From NCBI GenBank assembly GCA_024707015.1, contig JANGFR010000004.1:1-64000 (forward strand): 64,000 nucleotides of DNA, written 5' to 3'. This DNA comes from Candidatus Culexarchaeum yellowstonense (GTDB lineage: Archaea; Thermoproteota; Methanomethylicia; Culexarchaeales; Culexarchaeaceae). Positions 18,141 through 27,003 of this stretch are shown here, piece after piece. The translations under genes and the position numbers were made by a program. Within the stretch, counting starts at the first letter, position 1, and each line of letters starts with the position of its first letter. Below the pieces are notes generated by a model. The model was not told where the DNA came from, ran no database searches, and worked only from the letters and a program-made list of their open reading frames with translations.

Positions 18141-21100
18141 ATGGTGAAACATGTTTCTATTCGGGTTGCTTGGCATGATAGTTGCTGGAATGGCAAGATA
18201 TGTAAATCTCCAGAGAGAAATGTCTATTGTGTTGGAAACTATTCGCTTCTTTCTCCAAGACTACAGCGCAGAAGAGATGCTACCCTTGAAAAAATATATA
18301 GTGGTCAGGCAGTTTCTAATGTTATAAAAGAGAGAAACTATCTCCCCCCATGCTACTGGTCGATAAACATTCAAGGAGAAGATTCATTTTCAATTGAAGA
18401 TCCTCACCCTTTTTCAGATACAGAAACTTGGGGAAAAAAGTTTAGGGAAAATGTACCACCCTTGAAAGATATTTTGAAAGATCACTCAGTTTTTACATGG
18501 TGCTTTAAAATATCATTTGAAAGAGAGGACCCAAATCAGCTTTATCCGCCTATCGAGGTACTAGAAAAAAGAGTTAATGAATATTTAGAAGAACTCGTTC
18601 AAGGGAAATCTATAGTATTCTTCTATTCTAACTTCAGCAATCCAATAACTGGTGATGAGTACAAGTATCTACTGATAGGTGCTGGATTATTAAAGAATGT
18701 TGATAAACCAACGTACTATAATATACCTAAAGATCTCTTGCAGAACATACGGTCCAAACCTAAAATGAAGAACTTCCCAGAATTAGCATGGCAATTCCAA
18801 TTAACATTCGACCCTGATACGATAATTATTCTACCATATCACAGGTACCTAGAATGGATTCAGGAAAAAGATTCAATTGATGTACGTGAAAAATGGAGAA
18901 AATTAGAAGAAGTCGCCATCCCTATAGAAGAAGAAAACCTAATTCCACATTTCAAATATGTTTCAATGCACATACCACATGATAAATGCATCTATCTTCT
19001 TTACTTAATGAAGAAGTCTTTAGAAAAAATGAAAGAACATAAATTAGTAGATTATGAAGAGTTGAAGAATATTGAGAGTAGGCTGGATAAATTATTAAGG
19101 GTTGCATGGAAGGAAAAAGGCATGTTTCCAGGTTTTCCCAATGTGATTAAAGTATTTCTCAAAAATGATTTTAACCTTAAAGATGAACAATTAAAAAATC
19201 TTGTTCAAAAAATCCAAGAGTACATTAATCAAAAATTTGGGAGTTTAGAGAATTTCTTCAAAAGTCAATTGACTAGTGAATTGTCAACCAATAATCATCA
19301 GCTTAATAGGGCTTTAGGAATAATTTGTAAAAGAAAGGAGCTAATTGAGTTTCTATCTCAATTTGATTTTTCAGCAACTCAGTTTAACCGCGTTTTAGAA
19401 ATAATAAATAAGGTAGGAATAAATGAGGTAAAGAAGAACCCATATATTATACTTGAAAAATACCAATATGAACCTGTAGATGAACTTTTAATAGATGAAA
19501 GCGATTATGGTATAAGCTTATACCAGATCGATATAGCATTAATTCCAGATCCCTCCTATACTGATTGGCCTGCACTATATGATGCGCAATCACCTCAAAG
19601 AATACGTGCTGTGATCACTAAGGTATTATATGATGCGGCCTTTGAGGAGGGGCACTCTTGTTTAACACGCGACGAAATCATAAAGCGTGTAGAGGAATAT
19701 CCTCTCTACTATATTAATGCTAAACTTAAACTAGATATCGACAGACTCTTAGATTATGAAAAAGAAGCATTTTTCAGGGAGAACTTCATTATACGTGAAG
19801 CTTTGGAAAAGGAAAAAACGATATACCAATTAAAGCTTATTCGGGAAATAGAAAAGATAATTGAAGATTTTATCCTTTATATGTTAAAGAATAGGTATGA
19901 GTTATCTCAAAAGGATAAGTCAGATATAGATACGATATTAAATGAAGAATACGGTGAATGGGAAGAAAGACTTGATTTAAATGAGCGTAGAAAGCTCTAT
20001 GAGAACGCTTTAAGTAATGGTGTATTCTTTGTTTCAGGAAGAGCTGGTAGTGGAAAGACGAGTGCGATAGTACGTCTTGTTAAAAAGTTTATGGCTGATG
20101 GACATAAGCCAATTTATATCTTTACACCGACTGGGAAAGCAAATTTAGTAATTAGAAAGAGGCTCAAAGAAATAGGTGTGCGCATAGATGATAAACACTT
20201 AGTGGTATCAACAATTCATAGGTTCTTATACACCAAATTATTCGATTATATTAAAGTGGTAAATAAACGGGATAAGGATAAAATATTTTTAATCAGAGAT
20301 CTTATTGAACAAATCTTATCAGGGAAACTTGAAGTTCTCAGTCAATTTAGAAGTTTAGCTGAGCAGTTCAGATTAGGACCTAAAGTAGTCATCATAGATG
20401 AAGCATCTATGGTGGACGAAGTCTTATTGGCTTTACTTTTCTCTATGATTAGAACAGACGCTTTAAGACACTTAATCATCGTAGGTGATGAAAAGCAACT
20501 CCCTCCAATTGGTGTAGGCAGACCATTTGTAGACATCATATACTATTTGAAGAAGAACAGCCTTGAAACGCACTATATACGCCTAGAATCAAACTTAAGG
20601 TTTGACCCCTCTGCATCTATCGGAATACTTGCAGAATTATTCAGTAGCGAGAAACCACCATTTCCATCAGAAATATCCACAGTCCTGAGCAAATTAGACA
20701 ATACAGTCGAATTATTTTACTTCAAAGATAAAGACGAGCTGAAAAACATCCTTGCAAATATCTTGCGACAAAGAGGAGCTGCCGCAACCGATTCCTTATC
20801 TGAAATGTTTAGTAGCATCTTTGAAGCTAATGGTTCACTTTATCTTGATAAAGTACAGATAATATGTCCCAGAAGAGTAGGCGATTTTGGATCTATTGCA
20901 ATAAATATAGGGGTGATTCGTGATAACAAAGCTGATTTCACTCCTAGATCCAAAATCATTTGTGAAAAGAACATATATGTTGATGCTATTGACAAGGATG
21001 GAAATAAAAGACGCATTCTTGGGTTAGCTAATGGCTCCATAGGTTACATACGGCCAGATGGTGATATATATTTTGAAGATTTAGAAGATATAAAAGCTGA

Positions 21101-21845
21101 ATATAAACATGTGTATTTATCACCTATAATAAACGAGATATTTGGAGATTTCACAGTCCTTAAAACTGAGAGAGATATAGATTTTGGATATGCTATAACA
21201 GTTCATAAGTCTCAAGGAAGCGATTTCGATTATGCCATCCTTATCTTACCAGAAGTAAGTCCATTCATTACAAAGGAGCTACTGTACACCGCATTCACAC
21301 GGCCAAAATTAAAGCTTTATTTAGTTATTCACAGTAGCCTCAAAGAAGAGCTACCCATAATATTATGCCATGCTTATGAAAACTCTGCAATAGAATCAAT
21401 AAAAACTCTACTATTTGGTTATAAAGCTTCACCATTAAAACCATACATAGTCGCATTAAGAAATAATAAAACTATAGAGGTAAAATCCAAAATTGAATAT
21501 ATAATAGCGAAAGCACTTGATGAGTCCAACGTGGAATTTGAATACGAGCCTAAAGAATTTTTCGAAGAATATCACATTATACCTGACTTCAAGATATCTA
21601 TCGATGGAGAAGTCTATTACATGGAACACCTCGGTAACATGAGTAATCCAAGCTATCGAAACAGATGGTTCCAAAAATTCGAAATCTATAAAAAACTTGG
21701 AATATCGGACAAACTAATTACAACTAGCGAAAGCGAAGAAAAATCAAACCCAGAAGAAAACATTAAGAAAATAATAGATGATATCAAAGCAAAACGTATA
21801 AAAACAACTGAAGGAGGCTACTCTCTACATCACTATTACATTTAA
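18141..21845 (+). CDS. RecD2-like superfamily-1 helicase with C-terminal nuclease-like domain
   Basis: A 1234-residue protein. The N-terminus carries WHDSCWNGKICKSPERN then YCVG, a His/Cys-rich block that looks like a metal site. Helicase motifs follow: Walker A GRAGSGKT (about 633), Walker B IIDEASM (about 750), GDEKQLPP (about 783), VHKSQGSDFDYA (about 1020) and YTAFTRPK (about 1052), the RecD/UvrD order. The last 120 residues (E near 1118, PDF near 1148, YYMEHLG near 1158, then a K...Y helix) resemble a PD-(D/E)XK nuclease. It follows the HEPN gene in the same direction after 122 bases with its own palindrome. It probably unwinds and cuts DNA. Confidence 0.85.
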   Translation: MVKHVSIRVAWHDSCWNGKICKSPERNVYCVGNYSLLSPRLQRRRDATLEKIYSGQAVSNVIKERNYLPPCYWSINIQGEDSFSIEDPHPFSDTETWGKKFRENVPPLKDILKDHSVFTWCFKISFEREDPNQLYPPIEVLEKRVNEYLEELVQGKSIVFFYSNFSNPITGDEYKYLLIGAGLLKNVDKPTYYNIPKDLLQNIRSKPKMKNFPELAWQFQLTFDPDTIIILPYHRYLEWIQEKDSIDVREKWRKLEEVAIPIEEENLIPHFKYVSMHIPHDKCIYLLYLMKKSLEKMKEHKLVDYEELKNIESRLDKLLRVAWKEKGMFPGFPNVIKVFLKNDFNLKDEQLKNLVQKIQEYINQKFGSLENFFKSQLTSELSTNNHQLNRALGIICKRKELIEFLSQFDFSATQFNRVLEIINKVGINEVKKNPYIILEKYQYEPVDELLIDESDYGISLYQIDIALIPDPSYTDWPALYDAQSPQRIRAVITKVLYDAAFEEGHSCLTRDEIIKRVEEYPLYYINAKLKLDIDRLLDYEKEAFFRENFIIREALEKEKTIYQLKLIREIEKIIEDFILYMLKNRYELSQKDKSDIDTILNEEYGEWEERLDLNERRKLYENALSNGVFFVSGRAGSGKTSAIVRLVKKFMADGHKPIYIFTPTGKANLVIRKRLKEIGVRIDDKHLVVSTIHRFLYTKLFDYIKVVNKRDKDKIFLIRDLIEQILSGKLEVLSQFRSLAEQFRLGPKVVIIDEASMVDEVLLALLFSMIRTDALRHLIIVGDEKQLPPIGVGRPFVDIIYYLKKNSLETHYIRLESNLRFDPSASIGILAELFSSEKPPFPSEISTVLSKLDNTVELFYFKDKDELKNILANILRQRGAAATDSLSEMFSSIFEANGSLYLDKVQIICPRRVGDFGSIAINIGVIRDNKADFTPRSKIICEKNIYVDAIDKDGNKRRILGLANGSIGYIRPDGDIYFEDLEDIKAEYKHVYLSPIINEIFGDFTVLKTERDIDFGYAITVHKSQGSDFDYAILILPEVSPFITKELLYTAFTRPKLKLYLVIHSSLKEELPIILCHAYENSAIESIKTLLFGYKASPLKPYIVALRNNKTIEVKSKIEYIIAKALDESNVEFEYEPKEFFEEYHIIPDFKISIDGEVYYMEHLGNMSNPSYRNRWFQKFEIYKKLGISDKLITTSESEEKSNPEENIKKIIDDIKAKRIKTTEGGYSLHHYYI

Positions 21846-21992
21846 AAATAAAAAAATTATATTTAATTGCCCTGCTTGAATCCATAATGTACACGAAGAA
21901 GCAGAAAAATTTTAACAACTATAAAAGATACTATTTTACCTAGTTTTTTCAATATCTACTTTATCAACATTGTTATATATGTTTCAGCAAAT

Positions 21993-22181
21993 TCATGTTT
22001 TCACGTATCCCTTTCCTTTCTGAAGCTTCAACACGAAGCTAAGCTTCCCACTCTTATCATAGTATTCTTGGTATCGTGTTCCACAATTGCTACATGTATA
22101 TGCTTGGACTGTGAAATTCCCATACTTCCACATCTTTCTTGGACTTGAATTCACAAATCCACAATTCGGACATTTACTCAT
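21993..22181 (-). CDS. small two-CxxC zinc-ribbon protein
   Basis: A 62-residue protein with CPNCGF at residues 4-9 and CSNCGTRY at about 30-37, the spacing of a single zinc ribbon, followed by a basic C-terminal strand. It shares its layout (CPxCGF, a Trp, CxNC, then an F-x-I/L-K strand) with the zinc-ribbon gene at 23050-23274, so the two may be paralogues. It converges on the RecD2-like gene. Likely a DNA- or protein-binding accessory of the island. Confidence 0.65.
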   Translation of the reverse strand: MSKCPNCGFVNSSPRKMWKYGNFTVQAYTCSNCGTRYQEYYDKSGKLSFVLKLQKGKGYVKT

Positions 22182-22324
22182 GATATTACCTTTGACAATT
22201 TGAACATAAAAGGTTTTAGACTGTCTTTTACTTAAATATTTTAAGTAGTATAATCAGGAAGTGGCCCCCTTTTTACACAATACATTAAAAGTAATTTCTT
22301 AAATTTTTAATAGCTCACTTCCTT

Positions 22325-22693
22325 CTAGTGTACATTTGAGTCTATACGTTTTATATGAGTTGATGCGGAATCCATATTAGCTTTATTTAAGTGTTCTGCA
22401 TGATTTAAAATTATGTTATATGCTATTGTTAGGTCTCTCTCAGTATCCTCTACACTTCTAGAGCCAGCACATATCATGGCTCCAGAACTAAAGATAGTAA
22501 CTATACTCCTCATACCATCAATTTTCAAATAGGCACATCTATATTTTGGATATCTTGAATTAAGCTTAACATTATTTGGAAGCTTGGCAGCTAGCGCTTC
22601 AAGATCCACTTTAAAGGGTAACTTGCAAGTGGCGACTACATTGACGATTTCAACATTTATGTCTTCAATCTTCTCCGAAGGTTTCACAACCAT
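22325..22693 (-). CDS. single-repeat TATA-binding-protein homologue
   Basis: A 122-residue protein in which residues 12-100 align by eye with one repeat of archaeal TBP: VEIVNVVATCKLPFKVDLEA, then LPNNVKLN, YPKYRCAYLKI, and VTIFSSGAMICAGSRSVEDT. Normal TBP has two such repeats in about 180 residues; here there is one plus a short polar tail ending in HIKRIDSNVH. AAGGGGGTTA precedes the ATG and a TATTTAAA element lies 45-55 bases upstream. It could dimerise to rebuild a TBP saddle, or act as a TBP mimic or regulator of the flanking defence operons. The family call is firm; the role is inference. Confidence 0.75.
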   Translation of the reverse strand: MVVKPSEKIEDINVEIVNVVATCKLPFKVDLEALAAKLPNNVKLNSRYPKYRCAYLKIDGMRSIVTIFSSGAMICAGSRSVEDTERDLTIAYNIILNHAEHLNKANMDSASTHIKRIDSNVH

Positions 22694-22830
22694 TAACCCC
22701 CTTCTTTCGCATCTCCTGGGTAAGCATGAATTTCTTAGTTTAAATACATAACTTCTATAGTGCTAATTGCATATAAAGTATTTACTTTAAATGGTATCCT
22801 GTTTTCCAATGAGCATTGGAGTATCTAAAC

Positions 22831-22867
22831 CTTTATATACAATTTTACCTATACTTATGATAGGTAA
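22831..22867 (+). promoter_or_regulatory. TATA box and 8-7-8 inverted repeat before the AbrB operon
   Basis: CTTTATATAC at 22831-22840 is a TATA element predicting transcription from about 22861. TTACCTAT at 22845-22852 and ATAGGTAA at 22860-22867 are perfect inverted arms around seven bases, overlapping the expected start site and the ribosome binding site AGGT. A protein bound here would block both. The first gene of the operon encodes an AbrB-type DNA-binding protein, so autoregulation is likely. Confidence 0.6.
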
Positions 22868-22873
22868 TTGGCA

Positions 22874-23053
22874 ATGGGAGAGGTTACAGTTCTTACTAAA
22901 GCTACATCGAGAAGCAGGTCTTTAAGAACAACTATCCCCATTGGAATTGTTAAGCAATTTAATCTTTCAGTGGGTGATAAGCTTAGTTGGGAGATTAGGG
23001 CTGAGGGTGGAGATCTTATAATTGTTGTTAAACCATTAAAAAATAGAGGATGA
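22874..23053 (+). CDS. AbrB/SpoVT-type regulator of the defence operon
   Basis: A 59-residue swapped-hairpin protein: SLRTTIPIGIVKQFNLSVGD and KLSWEIRAEGGDLIIVVKP. It is almost only the DNA-binding domain, without an antitoxin tail. The ATG at 22874 has AGGT at a suitable distance; a TTG two codons earlier is less likely. Its stop overlaps the next ATG (ATGA). It heads a five-gene operon with zinc ribbon, restriction-modification enzyme, BrxL and PLD protein, so it most likely represses that operon through the inverted repeat at 22845-22867. Confidence 0.8.
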   Translation: MGEVTVLTKATSRSRSLRTTIPIGIVKQFNLSVGDKLSWEIRAEGGDLIIVVKPLKNRG

Positions 23054-23274
23054 AGAGGGGTAGGAGGAGTATGGTTAAGTGTCCTTATTGTGGCTTTGAG
23101 GGGGAGTTTAAGAGTTTAAAGACGTGGAGATTTAGGTTTTACGATGTTGAGAAATTGGAGTGCCCGAATTGTAGGGGGATATTCAATCATTATCATGGTT
23201 TAAGTCCTAGGAGCAATAAGATGTCAGAATTCGTTATAAGGATTAAGCCTAAAACCTCTGGTGGTGTTGTGTGA
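23050..23274 (+). CDS. small zinc-ribbon protein of the RM-BrxL operon
   Basis: A 74-residue protein with CPYCGFEG and CPNCRGIF as the two halves of a zinc ribbon and a C-terminal FVIRIKPK strand. Its first ATG overlaps the AbrB stop, while an ATG at 23071 (MVKCPYCG) lies just after GGAGGAG; either could be used. Its end overlaps the GTG of the restriction-modification gene (GTGTGA). Strict coupling suggests it is a subunit or chaperone of the next enzyme, perhaps for DNA binding. Confidence 0.7.
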   Translation: MKRGRRSMVKCPYCGFEGEFKSLKTWRFRFYDVEKLECPNCRGIFNHYHGLSPRSNKMSEFVIRIKPKTSGGVV

Positions 23275-26200
23275 GCTCCCGTGTTACAACTCCCCCCGTG
23301 GATATAGATGGCATTGTAGCTTGCTTTAAGAACTCTATTATGAGGGCTCGTAGTGAAGAGGATGTTAGGGTATGGGTTTCTATATGTATTGAAGAACTTA
23401 TCCTAAAACCTTTGGGTATAATGCAAGTTGGTAAGTATGAGTATACCTTGATATCTGGTGCTAGAGTTGATGCACTTTACGGGCATGTGGTTATCGAATA
23501 TAAAGCACCAGGTAAACTCTCTACTCAAAGTGATATTCAAAGAGCTAGGGAGCAAGTTATAAGATACATAACGCAAGAGGCTGGTAACAAGGCTGAGTAT
23601 GCAAGATACTTGGGGGTTATAATTAGCGATAAGATTGCCTTCGTTAAATATGACCAAAGAACCGATACATGGATTTTGAGAGGCCCCTACGATATTAGAA
23701 GGGAAGCAATAGTTAAGTTCGTAGAAGCTCTAAGAGGTCTCAGGAGGAAGCCTCTAGATGTGGAGCATCTGCTAAGCGACTTTGGACCTAAATCTGAGGT
23801 TACAATTAAATTGGTTAGGGCATTTTATGATATGATAATCAGCCTTAAGGATGATAGTAGAGCTAAACTATTATTCAGCGATTGGATGAGGCTCTTCAGA
23901 CAGGCAACTGGATATAGACCTGAAGAGTTGGAGGAACTTCCAAAGTTAGCCTCCGAATATGGAATTCAAGGAAGCGTAAATTATGATGCATTAATATTCT
24001 CTATACACACATTCTATGCTCTACTGCTAAAGCTAATAGCAGCAGAAATAACATACCTTTATGGTGGAGGGAAATTCTACAGGTCGTATATAGCTGAACT
24101 GGATGATGCATACTCCAAAGGTGGTTTAGATGAATTAAAGAGGACTCTACAAGAACTTGAGAGTGGGGGCATATTCAAGAGGTTATTAAGCATTGAAAAC
24201 TTCCTCGAAGGAGACTACTTCTCTTGGTATTTAGATGTATTCGACAAAAACTTAGCAGACCTAATAGCGGAACTTGCTAGGCAACTATCTGATTATGAGA
24301 TTGCCACACCACAATTAGAACCAGAATTCGCAAGAGACTTACTTAAGAGACTATACCAAAACCTAGTACCAAGCGACCTAAGACATAGACTAGGAGAATT
24401 CTACACACCCGACTGGCTAGCCAACTACCTACTCGACGAAGTTGGATTAAGCTTCGAAAACCTCAACAAAATCGGCGAAGAAGACCCTCTAAAGCCCCTA
24501 AATATTAGAGTCCTAGACCCCGCATGCGGCTCAGGCACCTTCCTAGTACTCTACATAAGTAGGCTTAGAAGATACGCTGAAGAGCACTACCTAACCGATA
24601 TGCTCTTAAGGTATGTATTAGACAACGTTGTAGGTTTTGACCTAAACCCACTAGCAGTATTAACCGCTAGAACAAACTACCTACTGGCAGTAGCAGACCT
24701 CTTAGCCTACAGCACCGGAACAGTAGAGATACCCATATATCTAGCCGACTCGATAATGGTCGAAAAGCAAGGTAAAATGGTTGGAAACGTATATATTCTG
24801 AGGACTAGCGCTGGAGACTTCGAAATACCCATTAACATAGTTAAAAAGGGATTATTAACGAACGTACTGGCCGAAGTAACTAGAGGTCTTGAAAACAAAT
24901 ATGAAGCTGAAACCTTCAAGAAGAGGCTGGAATTATCCTACAAGCTTAACTCAGGAGAACTCAACACCCTAGCCGAACTTTACAAGAAACTCCTAAAGCT
25001 AGAAGAGGAGGGTAAGAATAGAGTATGGGTAGCAATAATAAGGAATGCCTTCGCCCCCATACTCAAAGGCAAATTTGACTACGTAGTGGGCAATCCACCA
25101 TGGGTTAACTGGGAAAACTTACCAGAATCCTATAGAGAAGCCAGTAAGGAACTCTGGGATAAATACGGTCTAGCAGAAATTAGGGGGAAGACGGGTCTAG
25201 GTAAAGTTAAAAGAGATCTGGCAATGCTTTTTATGGTCAGATGTTTCGACTTATACCTGAAGGAAGGCGGTAAACTAGGCTTCCTTGCACCATTCACCAT
25301 GTTTAAAACACAAGCTGGCGCAGGATTCAGAAACTTCCTAGCCAGAAAAACTAAAATCCACGTTATACATGACCTAGTAACCCTTTATCCATTTGAAGGA
25401 GCAGTAAACAGAACTTCAGCCATAGTAATTGAAAAAATCTGCGAAATAGATCCAAACAAAATACCAGATAATATGAAAGATGCCCTACACAAAGCCTTCG
25501 AGGAAAATATGAAGGGAGTAAGACACGTTATATGGATTAACCCAAGCGGCAAAGCCATACCCACAGACAAACCTTTAGAAGATGTTCTCAAAGAAACTAA
25601 GAGATACGAAGCTATTATGATCCCCCTAGAACCTAAGAAACCTGAGTCGCCATGGATGCAAATAACACCCAAAGTAATTGAAGCTGTCAGAAAATTGCTA
25701 ACTGGGCCACAGTATTATAAGGCACATGCAGGAATTGTTGTCGCCTTAAACCAGGTTTATTTTGTTCAAATAAAGGGAAAGACTCCTGAGGGGAAGCTAA
25801 TAATAACAAATCCGCCTGAGCCAGGACAAAAAAAGAAGGTAAAGCAAATGGAGGCTGTTATAGAATCAGATTTAGTATATCCACTAATAAGGGGGAAAGA
25901 TATTAAGAAGTGGTATGTGGATTTTAAGGATAGATACGTAATTTTACCTGTAGACGCTGATGGTAAAGACATTAACTCTGATGATATGAAGGTAAAATAT
26001 CCAGGCGCTTACAGCTACTTCTTTAACTTCTTCGATGACCTAATAAATAGAGGCGGAGAACCTTATAAATCGAAGCTAGATCCATATAAAAAGCTACCTC
26101 TGAACGTTGTAGAGAAAAAAGCACCGCCATTTTATTGGATATTTAATGTAAAACCAAATCTAGCACCTTATAAGGTTGTATGGAAAGAAATCGCCGGTGC

Positions 26201-26999
26201 TATTACCGGGAAGGCTGTTAGTTTTGCATGTGCTGTTATTGAACCTATAAACGGTAAACCTGTTATCCCAGATCATAAGGCTATATTAATAGTAGCTAAC
26301 AATTCTGAAGAAGCATACTATATATCAGGTTTCTTAAACTCTATTATAACAAGGGCTATTATAGCATCTTATACTTATGAATTGGGGTATGAAACTCATA
26401 TAGCTGATGTCATTAAGATTCCAAGGTTTAATCCAAATGATGATGTGCATAGGAGGATTGCTGAGCTTTCTAGGAGGGCTCATGAGCTTGCTAGATGCGT
26501 TTATGCTGGTGTTAAGCCTTATTATTGTAGGGGTATTGATGCTGAGGAGGAGCTTAAGAAGGTTGAGGGGGAGTTGGATTTGGCTGTGGCTCAGCTTTTC
26601 GGGCTTTCTAAGGATGATCTTAGTGAGTTTGAGAAGCTTATGGTTATCCTTTCTGGTGGGGAGCTTCCGGTTGAGGAGGTTGAGCTGCCTGAGGAGCCTA
26701 AGGTTTCCGTGCTTAACACTTTACTACCTCCTGATGTGCAGTCTTACATTGAGGTTGATGTTGTAAATCCATCTGGTGAAGAGCTGGAAGTGGTTTATGA
26801 GTTTCCTTGGGGTAAAGGTTCCTTCAAAATTGTTGAGGGTAAGTGTAGAATAGATGTTCCGCCGTTAAAGCCTGGGAAATATGGTGGCATTATAAGGTAT
26901 TGTTGGGGTGATGTTGAGAGGGTTATTGATGTTAATGTTGAGGTGTCGGAGCCTCCTGGTCCGAGGAGGCAGAGGAAATTGGTATTGGGTGATGGGTGA
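23271..26999 (+). CDS. type IIG-like restriction-modification enzyme (Eco57I/PglX-like)
   Basis: A 1242-residue fusion. Residues 40-110 look like a PD-(D/E)XK nuclease: E41/E42, D67 and E76-Y-K78 in VDALYGHVVIEYK. The methylase part has motif I VLDPACGSGTF (about 414) and motif IV NPPW (about 607), typical of N6-adenine enzymes of the Eco57I and PglX type. A target-recognition region follows, and the last 90 residues form a beta-sandwich-like extra domain. The GTG start overlaps the previous stop. With nuclease and methylase in one chain it could act alone, yet the downstream BrxL gene recalls BREX, where PglX lacks a nuclease. Confidence 0.85.
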   Translation: MSSRVTTPPVDIDGIVACFKNSIMRARSEEDVRVWVSICIEELILKPLGIMQVGKYEYTLISGARVDALYGHVVIEYKAPGKLSTQSDIQRAREQVIRYITQEAGNKAEYARYLGVIISDKIAFVKYDQRTDTWILRGPYDIRREAIVKFVEALRGLRRKPLDVEHLLSDFGPKSEVTIKLVRAFYDMIISLKDDSRAKLLFSDWMRLFRQATGYRPEELEELPKLASEYGIQGSVNYDALIFSIHTFYALLLKLIAAEITYLYGGGKFYRSYIAELDDAYSKGGLDELKRTLQELESGGIFKRLLSIENFLEGDYFSWYLDVFDKNLADLIAELARQLSDYEIATPQLEPEFARDLLKRLYQNLVPSDLRHRLGEFYTPDWLANYLLDEVGLSFENLNKIGEEDPLKPLNIRVLDPACGSGTFLVLYISRLRRYAEEHYLTDMLLRYVLDNVVGFDLNPLAVLTARTNYLLAVADLLAYSTGTVEIPIYLADSIMVEKQGKMVGNVYILRTSAGDFEIPINIVKKGLLTNVLAEVTRGLENKYEAETFKKRLELSYKLNSGELNTLAELYKKLLKLEEEGKNRVWVAIIRNAFAPILKGKFDYVVGNPPWVNWENLPESYREASKELWDKYGLAEIRGKTGLGKVKRDLAMLFMVRCFDLYLKEGGKLGFLAPFTMFKTQAGAGFRNFLARKTKIHVIHDLVTLYPFEGAVNRTSAIVIEKICEIDPNKIPDNMKDALHKAFEENMKGVRHVIWINPSGKAIPTDKPLEDVLKETKRYEAIMIPLEPKKPESPWMQITPKVIEAVRKLLTGPQYYKAHAGIVVALNQVYFVQIKGKTPEGKLIITNPPEPGQKKKVKQMEAVIESDLVYPLIRGKDIKKWYVDFKDRYVILPVDADGKDINSDDMKVKYPGAYSYFFNFFDDLINRGGEPYKSKLDPYKKLPLNVVEKKAPPFYWIFNVKPNLAPYKVVWKEIAGAITGKAVSFACAVIEPINGKPVIPDHKAILIVANNSEEAYYISGFLNSIITRAIIASYTYELGYETHIADVIKIPRFNPNDDVHRRIAELSRRAHELARCVYAGVKPYYCRGIDAEEELKKVEGELDLAVAQLFGLSKDDLSEFEKLMVILSGGELPVEEVELPEEPKVSVLNTLLPPDVQSYIEVDVVNPSGEELEVVYEFPWGKGSFKIVEGKCRIDVPPLKPGKYGGIIRYCWGDVERVIDVNVEVSEPPGPRRQRKLVLGDG

Positions 27000-27003
27000 T
27001 ATT

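Noticed and set aside
22325-22693. Full two-repeat TBP split by a frameshift
   Set aside because: I looked at the sequence on both sides; the upstream part is promoter-like and downstream is AT-rich non-coding, with no second repeat recognisable.
26407-26766. 119-codon plus-strand frame inside the type IIG-like gene
   Set aside because: Alternative frame of Leu-rich nonsense overlapping a gene with intact motifs in another frame.
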